NCBI RefSeq assembly: GCF_047123305.1
Contig: NZ_CP138918.1
Location: forward strand, 3,720,001-3,784,000
Direction: 5' to 3'
Source of the DNA: Thalassobius sp047123305
GTDB lineage: Bacteria; Pseudomonadota; Alphaproteobacteria; Rhodobacterales; Rhodobacteraceae
DNA: 64,000 bases
The position numbers were made by a program, and so were the translations under genes. This document shows positions 50,937-59,855 of the stretch, piece by piece. A model generated the notes under the pieces. It searched no databases. It was not told the origin of the DNA and saw only the letters and a program-made list of their open reading frames with translations. Each line of letters begins with the position of its first letter. Position 1 is the stretch's first letter.

Positions 50937-51177
50937 CCTCAAAGTCCTCGTTCGTCTTTTGGCAATCCGGTCTTTGCTGGGCTGTCTCCCTGCAGAGTCA
51001 CGGGTGGCTTTTGAGGTAAATTCGCCTGAGATTAAGGCAGCAATGCGGAGAAAGCGGGGGCATTGCGGGACAATTGACACCTCAACAAGGGCGATTTGGC
51101 CACGCAGCGCTTCCTTGTTGCGGGGCAAACGCGGCTTTCGCCTTGACCCGCCCTGCCCCGCTGCCCAAAACAGCCAC

Positions 51178-52221
51178 ATGAGTGTTTCGACCCTATCCAT
51201 TGATCTCGACGCGCTGGCCGCCAACTGGCGGGCGCTGGACGCAAAATCTGAGGCTGCCGTTGAAACCGCTGCGGTGGTGAAGGCTGACGGCTATGGCCTT
51301 GGCTCGGGCAAGGTTGCCTCCGGCCTTGCTAAGGCAGGTGCACGCCGGTTCTTTGTCGCCGCCGCAGAGGAAGCGATTGCCGTGCGGCAGGCGCTGGGAG
51401 AAGGGCCAGAAATTTGCGTCTTTTCAGGACATTGCGACGGAGACACTGATCTGATCCGCGATCTGAATCTGGTGCCGATGCTGAACTCCGCCGACCAGTT
51501 GCTCCGCCATCGTGAAGCGCTGCCGGAAGCCGCTTATGGCGTGCAACTGGACAGCGGTATGAACCGGTTGGGCATGGAGCCGGCGGAATGGTCTGAGCTG
51601 CGCGAAAATGCTGAGGCCGGTGACCTGCGGCTGGTGATGTCGCATCTTGCCTGCGCCGACGAGCCGGACCATGCCATGAATGGACAGCAGCTCAGCTGTT
51701 TTAAGGATATGACTACAGGTGTTACCGCGCCACGGGCTTTGGCCGCGACGGGCGGGATTTTGCTGGGGCCAGACTATCACTTCGACCTCGTGCGCCCGGG
51801 TGTGGGGCTGTACGGCGGCTTGCCGTTTGAAGGCGCCCGCCCCGTGGTAACAGTTGCCTTGCCCGTTATTCAGGTGCGCACGGTCCAGACCGGTGAAAGC
51901 GTAGGCTATGGCAACGCCTGGGTGGCAGAACGTCCCAGCCGGGTGGCGACGGTGGCCGCAGGGTATGCGGATGGGTTGCACCGTGTGATGGGGCCAAAAA
52001 CACAGGTCTTTGCCGATGGCGTGGCCTGTTCCGTTATCGGCCGTGTCTCAATGGATCTGATCACCGTGGATGTCACGGACCTGCCACAGGATCCCGCGGC
52101 GTTAGAGATCCTGAATGCAGCGCAAACCGTGGATGATCTGGCCGACAACGCTGGCACCATCGGCTATGAAATCCTGACCTCACTGGGGCGTCGCTATGCG
52201 CGGCGGTATCTGGGCGGATGA
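51178..52221 (+). CDS. alr: Alanine racemase Alr
   Basis: A 347-residue pyridoxal phosphate enzyme that makes D-alanine for peptidoglycan. The cofactor lysine is K35 in VVKADGYGLGSG, with Y39 of the same motif also conserved. The C-terminal domain has the second catalytic tyrosine region (GESVGYGNAWVA) and SVIGRVSMDLITVDVT. I start at ATG 51178, giving a standard N-terminus; the longer open frame reaches antisense into the neighbouring gene. It overlaps the mlaE-like permease by 4 nt. Confidence 0.95.
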   Translation: MSVSTLSIDLDALAANWRALDAKSEAAVETAAVVKADGYGLGSGKVASGLAKAGARRFFVAAAEEAIAVRQALGEGPEICVFSGHCDGDTDLIRDLNLVPMLNSADQLLRHREALPEAAYGVQLDSGMNRLGMEPAEWSELRENAEAGDLRLVMSHLACADEPDHAMNGQQLSCFKDMTTGVTAPRALAATGGILLGPDYHFDLVRPGVGLYGGLPFEGARPVVTVALPVIQVRTVQTGESVGYGNAWVAERPSRVATVAAGYADGLHRVMGPKTQVFADGVACSVIGRVSMDLITVDVTDLPQDPAALEILNAAQTVDDLADNAGTIGYEILTSLGRRYARRYLGG

Positions 52222-53000
52222 TCCTGATCCGTCCCCTCGGCGCATTGGGTGCGCAGATCCTGTCGATGCTGGCGATGATCGGGCAATTGGCCCTTTTTGC
52301 GCTGGAAACCCTCAGCCACCTGTTCCGTCCGCCGTTTTATGGCCGCGAGTTTGCCCAGGCGCTGGTGCAGATCGGCTGGCTGAGTCTTCCGGTCGTAGGC
52401 ATGACCACCCTGTTCACCGGCGGTGCCTTGGCGCTGCAGATCTACGCGGGCGGCGCCCGTTTTTCGGCCGAGGCCGTGGTGCCCTCGATCGTGGCGATTG
52501 GCATGGTCCGGGAACTCGGCCCCGTTCTGGGGGGCTTGATGGTGGCCGCCCGTGTCGCCAGTTCCATCGCGGCCGAGATCGGCACCATGAAAGTGACCGA
52601 GCAGATCGACGCATTGGTCACGCTGTCGACCCATCCGATGAAATACCTCACCCTGCCCCGTGTACTGGCCGCCACGCTGGCGGTGCCCTGTCTGGTGGCT
52701 GTCGGCGATGTGATTGGCATCATGGGCGGATATCTGGTTGGCGTCAGCCGGCTGGATTTCAACGCCGCCGCCTATCTAAAGAACACCGTTGATTTTCTCG
52801 AGGTCTTTGACGTGACCTCGGGCCTGATCAAAGGTGCGGTCTTCGGGTTTATCGTGGCCACTGTGGGCTGTTTCTACGGCATGAACTCGGGCCGCGGGGC
52901 GCAGGGCGTTGGCGCCGCCACCAAATCGGCGGTTGTCGCCGCCTCCGTCCTGATCTTCGCTGCCAACTACATTCTGACAGAGTTGTTCTTTTCCGCATGA
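52218..53000 (+). CDS. MlaE-family ABC permease
   Basis: A 260-residue inner membrane protein of the MlaE/YrbE family (FAQALVQIGWLSLPVVGMTTLFTGGALALQ; VASSIAAEIGTMKVTEQIDALVTL; PRVLAATLAVPCL). Together with the ATPase encoded next it forms the core of a phospholipid transporter between inner and outer membranes. It overlaps alr and the ATPase gene by 4 nt each. The MCE-domain protein MlaD and the other Mla partners are not in the window. Confidence 0.92.
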   Translation: MILIRPLGALGAQILSMLAMIGQLALFALETLSHLFRPPFYGREFAQALVQIGWLSLPVVGMTTLFTGGALALQIYAGGARFSAEAVVPSIVAIGMVRELGPVLGGLMVAARVASSIAAEIGTMKVTEQIDALVTLSTHPMKYLTLPRVLAATLAVPCLVAVGDVIGIMGGYLVGVSRLDFNAAAYLKNTVDFLEVFDVTSGLIKGAVFGFIVATVGCFYGMNSGRGAQGVGAATKSAVVAASVLIFAANYILTELFFSA

Positions 53001-53743
53001 TCAAGCTGACCAACGTCCATAAGTCCTTTGGCCCTAAGAAAGTGCTGCAGGGGGTGAACCTGACGATCCCAAAAGGGTCCTCGATGGTCATCATCGGCGG
53101 TTCAGGCACCGGGAAGTCGGTGTTGCTGAAATCGGTGCTGGGGCTGGTCAGCCCGGACAGCGGATCGATCACCCTGGACGACCAAGAGGTTGGCACTGGC
53201 GACCGCGATGCCTTTCTGGCGCGGTTTGGCATGCTGTTTCAGGGGGGCGCCCTGTTTGACAGCCTTCCGGTCTGGCAAAACGTCGCCTTCCGGCTGATGC
53301 GTGGGGCATTGAAACGGCCCAAAGCCGAGGCGCGGGAGATCGCAATTGAGAAACTGCGCCGTGTCGGGTTGAAACCGGATGTGGCGGATCTGTTCCCCTC
53401 GGAACTGTCGGGCGGGATGCAGAAACGGGTTGGTCTGGCCCGCGCGATTGCTGCTGAGCCCGAAATCATCTTTTTTGATGAACCCACAACGGGGCTGGAC
53501 CCAATTATGTCCGGCGTCATCAACGATCTGATCCGTGAGATCGTGGTCGAGATGGGCGCCACCGCCATGACGATCACCCATGATATGACCTCAGTCCGGG
53601 CGATTGCCGATGAGGTTGCCATGCTGCACGACGGGGTGATCCAGTGGACTGGTCCAGTGGCGCAGATGGATACCTCGGGGGATCCCTATCTGGAGCAGTT
53701 CATCCACGGCCGCGCCGAAGGCCCCATTGAGGCGGTGCGCTGA
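52997..53743 (+). CDS. MlaF-family ABC ATPase
   Basis: A 248-residue ABC ATPase with Walker A GGSGTGKSV (about residues 35-43), signature ELSGGMQKRVGLARA and Walker B EIIFFDEPTTGLDPI. It is typical of MlaF proteins, which drive phospholipid transport with MlaE. It overlaps the permease gene by 4 nt. A TGCACCC/GGGTGCA inverted repeat at 53763-53786 follows the stop and may end the operon. Confidence 0.92.
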   Translation: MIKLTNVHKSFGPKKVLQGVNLTIPKGSSMVIIGGSGTGKSVLLKSVLGLVSPDSGSITLDDQEVGTGDRDAFLARFGMLFQGGALFDSLPVWQNVAFRLMRGALKRPKAEAREIAIEKLRRVGLKPDVADLFPSELSGGMQKRVGLARAIAAEPEIIFFDEPTTGLDPIMSGVINDLIREIVVEMGATAMTITHDMTSVRAIADEVAMLHDGVIQWTGPVAQMDTSGDPYLEQFIHGRAEGPIEAVR

Positions 53744-53762
53744 CGGTTAAACACTGACGGCT

Positions 53763-53786
53763 TGCACCCGGATCAAACAGGGTGCA
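53763..53786 (+). terminator. Weak hairpin after the mlaF-like gene
   Basis: TGCACCC (53763-53769) and GGGTGCA (53780-53786) form a 7-bp stem with a 10-nt loop, followed by GTCTGTTGT. It may act as a weak terminator. Confidence 0.4.
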
Positions 53787-53826
53787 GTCTGTTGTAGACC
53801 GACGTTAAGGCAGCTAAGGCGCTGAT

Positions 53827-54213
53827 ATGAAAACCACTCCGCTAATTGCGCCGTTTCTGGCGGATGCCCCACCTCTTCTGGTGTTTTTGCTGACTCTTTC
53901 GGTTTTGATCCTACCCATTCTGGCTGTCGTGGCCGCCTTGATGCGGTTGCGCGAACCCGACGGGCCCAAGTCGGCCTGGTCCTGCGTGATGGCCGCGGTT
54001 TTGCTGTTCCTGACATGGCTTGTTCCGCCCAACTGGCTGGACACGATCGAGCTGCGGCAACTGCGCGATTTCGCTGCCATTGGGCTTTATGCTTGGGTGC
54101 TGTTCGACTGGTTCCGCAGCGGACGCGATCACGGCTGGGCCCCGGCGGATGTGGTGGTCATTCTGGCGATTATCTGGATGGTGGGGCTGGCCGGCTGGGG
54201 CCTCAGCTACTAG
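53827..54213 (+). CDS. Membrane protein of unknown function
   Basis: A 128-residue protein with about four hydrophobic segments (near residues 15-40, 54-68, 79-94 and 107-127). I do not recognise the family. It follows the MlaE/MlaF pair and precedes a PqiA-like gene on the same strand, so a role in the cell envelope is possible but inferred only from position. ATG 53827 has no strong ribosome site. Confidence 0.65.
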   Translation: MKTTPLIAPFLADAPPLLVFLLTLSVLILPILAVVAALMRLREPDGPKSAWSCVMAAVLLFLTWLVPPNWLDTIELRQLRDFAAIGLYAWVLFDWFRSGRDHGWAPADVVVILAIIWMVGLAGWGLSY

Positions 54214-54293
54214 GCCGCACGCGACCTGACCTTGCAGTGCAGCGCCCTGCCCCTTAGGTCTTGGACAACTTATTTGCCGAAGGCCATTCTTCA

Positions 54294-54731
54294 ATGCTGC
54301 GCTACGCCAACCTTGCCCTTTTGGTCCTGTTTCCTATCGCCTGGTTTGCCCCCTTGCTGCGCGCCGGTCTGTTGCCGCTGTTTGGCCTAAGCGAGATCAG
54401 CGTCATTTCTGGCCTGCAGAGCCTTTGGGGCAGCGATGTGTTTCTTGCCCTTCTGGTCACCTTCTTTGCGCTTTTCGCCCCCTATGTGAAAACTCTTGGG
54501 CTGGCCTTGGTCCAGTTTGATCTGCTGGACCGTAAAGTGCTGCCGGTGCTGACCGTGCTGGGGAAATTGGCGATGGCCGATATCTTCCTGATTGCGCTTT
54601 ACATTGTGCTGGCCAAGGGCGTCGGTGTTGGCACGGTGGAGGTGGCATGGGGGCTCTACCTGTTCACCGCTTGCATTCTGACCTCCCTGGGGATCAGCCT
54701 GCTGTCGAAACGCGGGGCTCACCCGGTGTAA
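54294..54731 (+). CDS. Paraquat-inducible protein A (PqiA/LetA) family, half-length
   Basis: A 145-residue membrane protein with four hydrophobic segments and PqiA-type blocks (GLSEISVISGLQSLWG and LVTFFALFAPYVKTLGLALVQ, then LGKLAMADIFLIALYIV). Full PqiA proteins have two such modules; this one has a single module. PqiA/LetA works with MCE-domain proteins in lipid transport across the envelope. ATG 54294 is chosen; TTG 54261 would add 11 residues. A terminator follows the stop. Confidence 0.82.
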   Translation: MLRYANLALLVLFPIAWFAPLLRAGLLPLFGLSEISVISGLQSLWGSDVFLALLVTFFALFAPYVKTLGLALVQFDLLDRKVLPVLTVLGKLAMADIFLIALYIVLAKGVGVGTVEVAWGLYLFTACILTSLGISLLSKRGAHPV

Positions 54732-54740
54732 GGCATGCAA

Positions 54741-54765
54741 AACGCCGCCCTAAAAGGACGGCGTT
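54741..54765. terminator. Bidirectional terminator-like hairpin
   Basis: AACGCCGCCCT and AGGACGGCGTT pair with one mismatch around AAA. It lies between the convergent pqiA-like and autotransporter genes and may serve both. Confidence 0.75.
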
Positions 54766-54786
54766 CTCAAGTCTTACACCGGAAAG

Positions 54787-56193
54787 TCAGAACCGTTTGG
54801 CGATCTCAAAATGCGCCGAGGCTTCGCGGTTGCTTTGCCCCAATCCGCCAAGGCTGACCCCGGCATCGATGCTGAGGCCGTTGTTCAGATCCGCCAGAAA
54901 CCCGATGGAGGCGCGTCCTGCCCAGCCGGTCTGGTCAAACGCACCTGAGGTAAGTGCAACAGCCGCATCCGTGTCGGTATGTTCAGCCATCAGCCCAAAG
55001 GTCACCTCACCGTCCCCCAGGCTTTTGCGCAGCTCTGCGCCCAGCCCAAAGCGGGTGAAGTCAACAACGTCCCCCACGCCCGACCCCGCAAGGGTGCCCG
55101 AGGTGGTGTCCAACTCGATCCGACCTTTGGTCAGGCTGGCCATCGGGCTCAGCACTTGACCACCTTCCAGCGCGATGTCCTTGCCCACCTCAACAAAACC
55201 TGCACGCAACTTGCCTGTTGCCGTGGCCGAGCCGCCCAAATGGGTGATGGTGTCATAATCGGTTTTACCCAGCGACAGCCCCGCGGTGCCGTGCCAGCCA
55301 TCTTTGCGCCAACCCAGATAGGGCTGCACGGTGACCTGCGTGCCGGAGAAACTGAAATCCGTCGCGCTGGCGCTGAGGTTGGCCCGCCCCAGTGCCAGAC
55401 CAGCCAGGAGGTTCTGACCCACTTCGACGTCGGCCCCAACCTGCAGCATCGGGCTGGTGAAACTGCGCCCATTGCCGGTGGACTGAAAACCGCTGGCACG
55501 CATCCAGACGTGGGTTGCGCCCATCATCTGGCTGAGACCTTCGTCAGTCGCCATTGTATTGGTCGCGTCACGGCTGGCAAAGCTGGCGTTCACCGCGTCG
55601 CGCGTGTTGGTGCGGGTGATCAGCATGGTGCCCAGCCCGGTTTGCACCATCAAGGCGCCGGTCTGTTCCAGCTGTTCCACAATCGACGGTCCCCAGCCGA
55701 GGATCGCGCCAAACAGATCAAAATCGATGTCATAGGTCATCACACAGCTGAGGCAGTATTGAGACCCGACCATCAGGCGATACTCGCCCCCATCTTCGAC
55801 AAGGCCCTGAAAAAAAGTCCCACCCGTCAGGCCTGCGGTGATGCCCAAGGTCTCGGGATGAGCAATGAATTCATTAAAATTTAGCGTCGATAGCTCTGGT
55901 CCATCTGCTGTCGACAGCCACAGTACCGCGATACCACCCGCATCGCCTGCCCCTACAAAGGAGGTGATCACCCTTGTCAGCGTTACGGCAAACTCGGCCG
56001 CATTGGTTATAGTGATCTGAAATTCGCGGTATCCAGCTGGCGCATTGTCGCCGCCTTGATATTCAGTGATCGGCCCGTTGTCGCCAGAACTGTCCCCCGT
56101 CACGTTCAGCGAAAGCCCGACAGATTGCGCCTGACCCGGGCTGGCCGTCGCCAGCGCGGATGCCAAAGCGATCGGCAAAATTGTGTATTTCAT
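54787..56193 (-). CDS. Small autotransporter-type outer membrane protein
   Basis: A 468-residue exported protein with a signal peptide (residues 1-22, ending GQAQS). The first 210 residues are a beta-rich passenger with a short CLSC motif (SQYCLSCVMTYD). The rest has alternating hydrophobic strands of an autotransporter beta-barrel (VWMRASGFQST at its start), ending in a C-terminal phenylalanine (AHFEIAKRF), as outer membrane proteins do. The passenger is short for an autotransporter and its role is unknown. It is a single gene, with a terminator after it and a 497-nt region upstream. Confidence 0.82.
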   Translation of the reverse strand: MKYTILPIALASALATASPGQAQSVGLSLNVTGDSSGDNGPITEYQGGDNAPAGYREFQITITNAAEFAVTLTRVITSFVGAGDAGGIAVLWLSTADGPELSTLNFNEFIAHPETLGITAGLTGGTFFQGLVEDGGEYRLMVGSQYCLSCVMTYDIDFDLFGAILGWGPSIVEQLEQTGALMVQTGLGTMLITRTNTRDAVNASFASRDATNTMATDEGLSQMMGATHVWMRASGFQSTGNGRSFTSPMLQVGADVEVGQNLLAGLALGRANLSASATDFSFSGTQVTVQPYLGWRKDGWHGTAGLSLGKTDYDTITHLGGSATATGKLRAGFVEVGKDIALEGGQVLSPMASLTKGRIELDTTSGTLAGSGVGDVVDFTRFGLGAELRKSLGDGEVTFGLMAEHTDTDAAVALTSGAFDQTGWAGRASIGFLADLNNGLSIDAGVSLGGLGQSNREASAHFEIAKRF

Positions 56194-56690
56194 TGTCCCC
56201 TCACAAAGTCACTTCAAGTATTTCAAACACGCCGTGTGTCGCGCGTGCGTTGGTCATAAAATTGGGCTGCACTGGCAAACCACTTGGCAAGAGGACATCT
56301 CCTTCTGCCACGTTCGGAAACACTATTCTCCGCATATTTTTTGCGCTCCGTAGGCCACGGGATCGCAGCCGTCGGAACGCAATCATATAAAACTCGTGAA
56401 CCAAACTTCAGTCGTTCTCGCGGCGGCGTCTTCCCCAACCGCCATCCCACTTCCCTATCCGGCCACTTTTGCGGCTTCGTCGGATCGCGAGAGCCTCTGT
56501 GTGTGCCCTTTCCCCAACTGACCAATTCCAATTTGCCACCAAGGGGGAAAAACCACCAAATCCATTCTGGAACCAAAAAATCGATTTCATCTTTCTGTCG
56601 CCGTTTTGCCGCAGTCCTTTCAGTGAAGCGCCTGAAATGAGGGCGCATTCCCTGTTTGACCCCCTCGCTTTGCTGAGGCATCAACGGCAC
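56194..56690. other. Long intergenic region before the autotransporter and radA
   Basis: Nearly 500 bases between two divergent genes, with more A/T than its surroundings. An open frame on the minus strand (56223-56702) spans it, but its composition is unlike genes here, it has no ribosome site and it overlaps the radA start. I see promoters as its only likely content; a small RNA cannot be excluded. Confidence 0.5.
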
Positions 56691-58058
56691 ATGGCAAAGC
56701 AAAGCAAAACCTTCAGCTGTTCCGCCTGCGGCAGCACTTTCACCAAATGGTCCGGTCGTTGCGACGGCTGTGGCGAATGGAACTCGATTGTGGAGGACAC
56801 GCCGCTGTCGGCGGGTCCCGCGTCTAAATCTTTGGGGGGCAAACGGGGGGCTGCGCTGGAATTGACGGACCTCTCCACCGAAGAGGCGCCACCGCCACGG
56901 ACCTGCAGCGGATTGGACGAATTGGACCGTGTGCTAGGCGGCGGTCTGGTGCCCGCCAGCGCCATTCTGGTTGGGGGGGATCCCGGCATCGGCAAATCCA
57001 CCCTGTTGCTGCAAGCCGCCGCACGGTTTGCGCAGGCCGGCCTGAAAACCGTCTACGTCAGCGGCGAAGAAGCCTCGGCGCAGGTGCGGATGCGGGCCCA
57101 GCGGCTGGGGCTGTCAGATGCTCCGGTGAAACTGGCGGCTGAAACCAACCTGCGCGACATTCTGACCACGCTGGAGGCTGAGATGCCGCAACTGGCTATC
57201 ATCGACTCGATCCAGACCATGTGGGCTGACAATGTTGACAGCGCTCCGGGATCCGTCAGTCAGGTCCGCGCCGCCGCCCATGAGCTGACCACCTTTGCCA
57301 AACGCAAAGGCATTTCCATCGTCATGGTCGGCCATGTCACCAAAGAGGGTCAGATCGCCGGTCCCCGTGTGGTCGAACATATGGTCGACACCGTGCTCTA
57401 CTTCGAAGGTGAGCGCGGCCACCAGTTCCGCATCCTGCGCGCGGTGAAGAACCGTTTTGGCCCCGCAGATGAGATCGGCGTTTTTGAAATGACCGGTGGA
57501 GGCCTGTCCGAGGTGCTGAACCCCTCGGCGCTGTTTCTGTCTGAACGCGGCGAACCGTCGCCCGGATCGGTCGTGTTTTCCGGCATTGAAGGCACCCGGC
57601 CGGTTCTGGTCGAGTTTCAGGCCCTGATCGCCCCTTCCCCCCATGCGCAGGCGCGCCGGTCGGTGGTGGGTTGGGATTCTTCCCGTCTGGCGATGATCCT
57701 TGCCGTGCTGGAGGCGCGCTGCGGCATTCCCTTTGCTGGCCTTGATGTCTACCTCAACGTGGCCGGTGGTCTGAAAGTCAAAGAACCCGCCGCAGATCTC
57801 GCCGTTGCAGCTGCGCTTCTGTCCGCACGTGAAGACGCAGCCTTGCCCGCCGATACGGTGGTTTTCGGTGAAATCTCGCTGTCAGGAGCGCTTCGACCGG
57901 TGGGTCAGGGAGAAAACAGGTTGAAAGAAGCGCAAAAACTTGGTTTCACCTCTGCCATCGTCCCTTCTGGTGGCAAAGTCACCGGGGGCGACGGTCTGAG
58001 CCTGCGCAGCTACGGCGATCTGACCGAATTTGTGGGTGATATTTTCGGCGCTGGCTGA
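56691..58058 (+). CDS. radA: DNA repair protein RadA
   Basis: A 455-residue RecA-like protein that helps process recombination intermediates. It starts with the four-cysteine zinc finger C10-SA-C13 and C24-DG-C27, then Walker A GGDPGIGKST (about residues 97-106), the RadA-specific KNRFG motif near 250, and the C-terminal Lon-like domain (GLDVYLNVAGGLKVKEPAADLAVA). ATG 56691 gives the standard start MAKQSK; the frame is open upstream but not conserved in character. It is followed by cvpA after 35 nt. Confidence 0.95.
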   Translation: MAKQSKTFSCSACGSTFTKWSGRCDGCGEWNSIVEDTPLSAGPASKSLGGKRGAALELTDLSTEEAPPPRTCSGLDELDRVLGGGLVPASAILVGGDPGIGKSTLLLQAAARFAQAGLKTVYVSGEEASAQVRMRAQRLGLSDAPVKLAAETNLRDILTTLEAEMPQLAIIDSIQTMWADNVDSAPGSVSQVRAAAHELTTFAKRKGISIVMVGHVTKEGQIAGPRVVEHMVDTVLYFEGERGHQFRILRAVKNRFGPADEIGVFEMTGGGLSEVLNPSALFLSERGEPSPGSVVFSGIEGTRPVLVEFQALIAPSPHAQARRSVVGWDSSRLAMILAVLEARCGIPFAGLDVYLNVAGGLKVKEPAADLAVAAALLSAREDAALPADTVVFGEISLSGALRPVGQGENRLKEAQKLGFTSAIVPSGGKVTGGDGLSLRSYGDLTEFVGDIFGAG

Positions 58059-58093
58059 GGCGTCTCATAGGGAACAGGGATAAGAAACGTACC

Positions 58094-58648
58094 ATGGACG
58101 GTTTCACCATCATCGACGGCGTTGTGGCCATCGTCATCATTCTTTCGGCGCTTCTGGCCTATTCACGTGGCTTGGTGCGGGAAACGCTTGCCATCCTAGG
58201 CTGGGTTCTGGCCGCCATCCTCGCTTTTATGTTTGCACCCACCGTGCAGCCGCTGGTCAAGGAAATCCCGGTTGTTGGATCCTTCATCGCTGACAGCTGT
58301 GAACTGTCGATGCTGGGCGCGGCCTTTGTGGTTGCGACCGTGGTGTTGATCCTTGCCTCTCTGTTTACACCGCTGTTTTCGTCGCTGGTGCAGCGTTCGA
58401 TCCTGGGCGGATTGGACCAAGGTCTTGGCTTCCTGTTCGGTGTGCTGCGCGGCGTGCTGCTGGTGGCCATCACCTTCTTCGTTTACCAGACCGTGGCCGT
58501 TGGCCAGAATGTCGAGATGGTCGACAACAGCCGCTCGGCCAAGATCTTTGCCCGCATGACCGGTCAGATCGAAGAGCAGGACCCGTCGGCAAGCCTTGGC
58601 TGGATCACTTCGAAATACGAAGATCTGGTTGGCAGCTGCGAACAGTAA
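58094..58648 (+). CDS. cvpA: CvpA family membrane protein
   Basis: A 184-residue protein with four hydrophobic segments in the first 140 residues and the CvpA-type start FTIIDGVVAIVIILSALLAYSRGLVRE. The family was named for colicin V production and is linked to envelope stress and to purF, next to which it often lies. Here it follows radA but is separated from purF by three genes. A strong terminator follows. Confidence 0.9.
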   Translation: MDGFTIIDGVVAIVIILSALLAYSRGLVRETLAILGWVLAAILAFMFAPTVQPLVKEIPVVGSFIADSCELSMLGAAFVVATVVLILASLFTPLFSSLVQRSILGGLDQGLGFLFGVLRGVLLVAITFFVYQTVAVGQNVEMVDNSRSAKIFARMTGQIEEQDPSASLGWITSKYEDLVGSCEQ

Positions 58649-58670
58649 TCGCCGCGGCCTCTAAGATTTC

Positions 58671-58697
58671 AAACGGCGTCCCGCGGGGCGCCGTTTT
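58671..58697 (+). terminator. Terminator of the radA-cvpA unit
   Basis: AAACGGCGTCCC and GGGCGCCGTTT form a long stem with one mismatch around a short loop, followed by TTCTTTG. It lies 22 nt after the cvpA stop and could also serve the convergent TetR gene. Confidence 0.85.
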
Positions 58698-58710
58698 TCT
58701 TTGCGCTCCG

Positions 58711-59325
58711 CTAGCGCAGTACCAGATCGACGTATTGATCCGCCAGCGCCACTCCGGCCGTCCATGGGTAATCCGCCAGGGTGTTATGCGCCATCGCCGC
58801 GCCGATCAGACCGGCAAGGAAGGCATCCAGCCGCGGCTGCATCTCTGCCCCCTCGGGCACCGCAGCGGCAACCAGATCGGTAAACAGCTGAAACTGCGCC
58901 TGCGTTTCAGGCCGGTTCAAGAAACATCCGACATCATTGCGGCTGACGTCATCGGACATAAAGACCAGACGGAAATGATCAGGTGCGTCGAGCCAGAACT
59001 GTAAAAACACCTGTCCCGCCCGTCTGAGTCGCACCTCCGCCCCCGACAGAGCCGCAATCTCCTGTCCGATCTGGCCAAAAAGATCTTCCAGCACATCGGC
59101 CCAGAGATATTGCAGAATGTCGATCTTGCCGTCGAAATGCGCGTAGATCGTCATCGGACAACAGCCCGCCTCCTGCGCCAGACGCCGCATTGATACCGAG
59201 GCACATCCTTCTTGGTGGAACAGCCGCAGGGCCACCGCCGCAATCTGTTTGCGGGTTTGGGCAACGCTGGCCGCACTGCGTTTGGGACGTCCGGCCTGTC
59301 GTTTCTGCGGCGTTTCCATCTGCAT
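58711..59325 (-). CDS. TetR family transcription regulator
   Basis: A 204-residue regulator with an N-terminal helix-turn-helix (IAAVALRLFHQEGCASVSMRRLAQEAGCCPMTIYAHFDGKIDIL, about residues 29-72) and a C-terminal ligand-binding helical domain. It is divergent from the DUF4345 gene and probably controls that gene and itself. GGTAC/GTACC half-sites are seen in the 101-nt gap. Ligand unknown. Confidence 0.9.
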   Translation of the reverse strand: MQMETPQKRQAGRPKRSAASVAQTRKQIAAVALRLFHQEGCASVSMRRLAQEAGCCPMTIYAHFDGKIDILQYLWADVLEDLFGQIGQEIAALSGAEVRLRRAGQVFLQFWLDAPDHFRLVFMSDDVSRNDVGCFLNRPETQAQFQLFTDLVAAAVPEGAEMQPRLDAFLAGLIGAAMAHNTLADYPWTAGVALADQYVDLVLR

Positions 59326-59426
59326 CCTCGCTCTGCATCACTATTTTTTAGAACACGGTACACAAAACTCTTGAACGGGGCCATGCAAATAATATTGTAA
59401 CGCGTACCAATTTAAAGGAATCGCCC

Positions 59427-59855
59427 ATGCCCCGCCTCTACCGCCTGCAACAGGTCCTGCTTGTCCTGATCGGTGCCGCGATCAGTTTCCTTGGCCTCGA
59501 TTTTGCGCTGGGGGGCATTCACACGCTGGGCTGGCTGGTGACCCCGGACTATGTCACGGCAACGGATCCCAGCACCTTTGTGACACAGGACAACCATGTG
59601 CGGTTTCTGGGTGGGGTCTTTGTGGCCGTGGGCTTGGGTATTGTGATTGGCGGGCTGTGGCTAAGCACTCTGCGCCAATCCGTGATCACCCTCAGCCTGC
59701 TGGTCGCCTGCGCCGGCCTGTTCCGGCTCAGCGCAATGGCGGGCGCGTTGAGCGCGCCTGTGCTGCCCTCGCTGCTGCTGGAACTGCTGGCCTTCCCAGT
59801 GCTTGCTTTCTGGCTCTGGCGCAGCGGCACGGCTTTGGATCAAGCGGCAGATTAA
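59427..59855 (+). CDS. DUF4345 membrane protein
   Basis: A 142-residue protein with four hydrophobic segments and the pattern of DUF4345 (FLGGVFVAVGLGIVIGG with VRFLGG before it). The family is found beside TetR regulators, as here, and has no known function. It converges on the agmatine deiminase-like gene with a 4-nt overlap of the 3' ends. ATG 59427 has AAAGGA upstream. Confidence 0.82.
   Translation: MPRLYRLQQVLLVLIGAAISFLGLDFALGGIHTLGWLVTPDYVTATDPSTFVTQDNHVRFLGGVFVAVGLGIVIGGLWLSTLRQSVITLSLLVACAGLFRLSAMAGALSAPVLPSLLLELLAFPVLAFWLWRSGTALDQAAD

Noticed and set aside
50845..51177. Longer start for alanine racemase
   Set aside because: The upstream part is antisense to the hydrolase-like gene and the family N-terminus matches ATG 51178.
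56223..56702. Minus-strand frame of 159 codons across the autotransporter-radA gap
   Set aside because: Codon use is unlike the neighbours, there is no ribosome site, and it overlaps the radA start. I list the region as intergenic.
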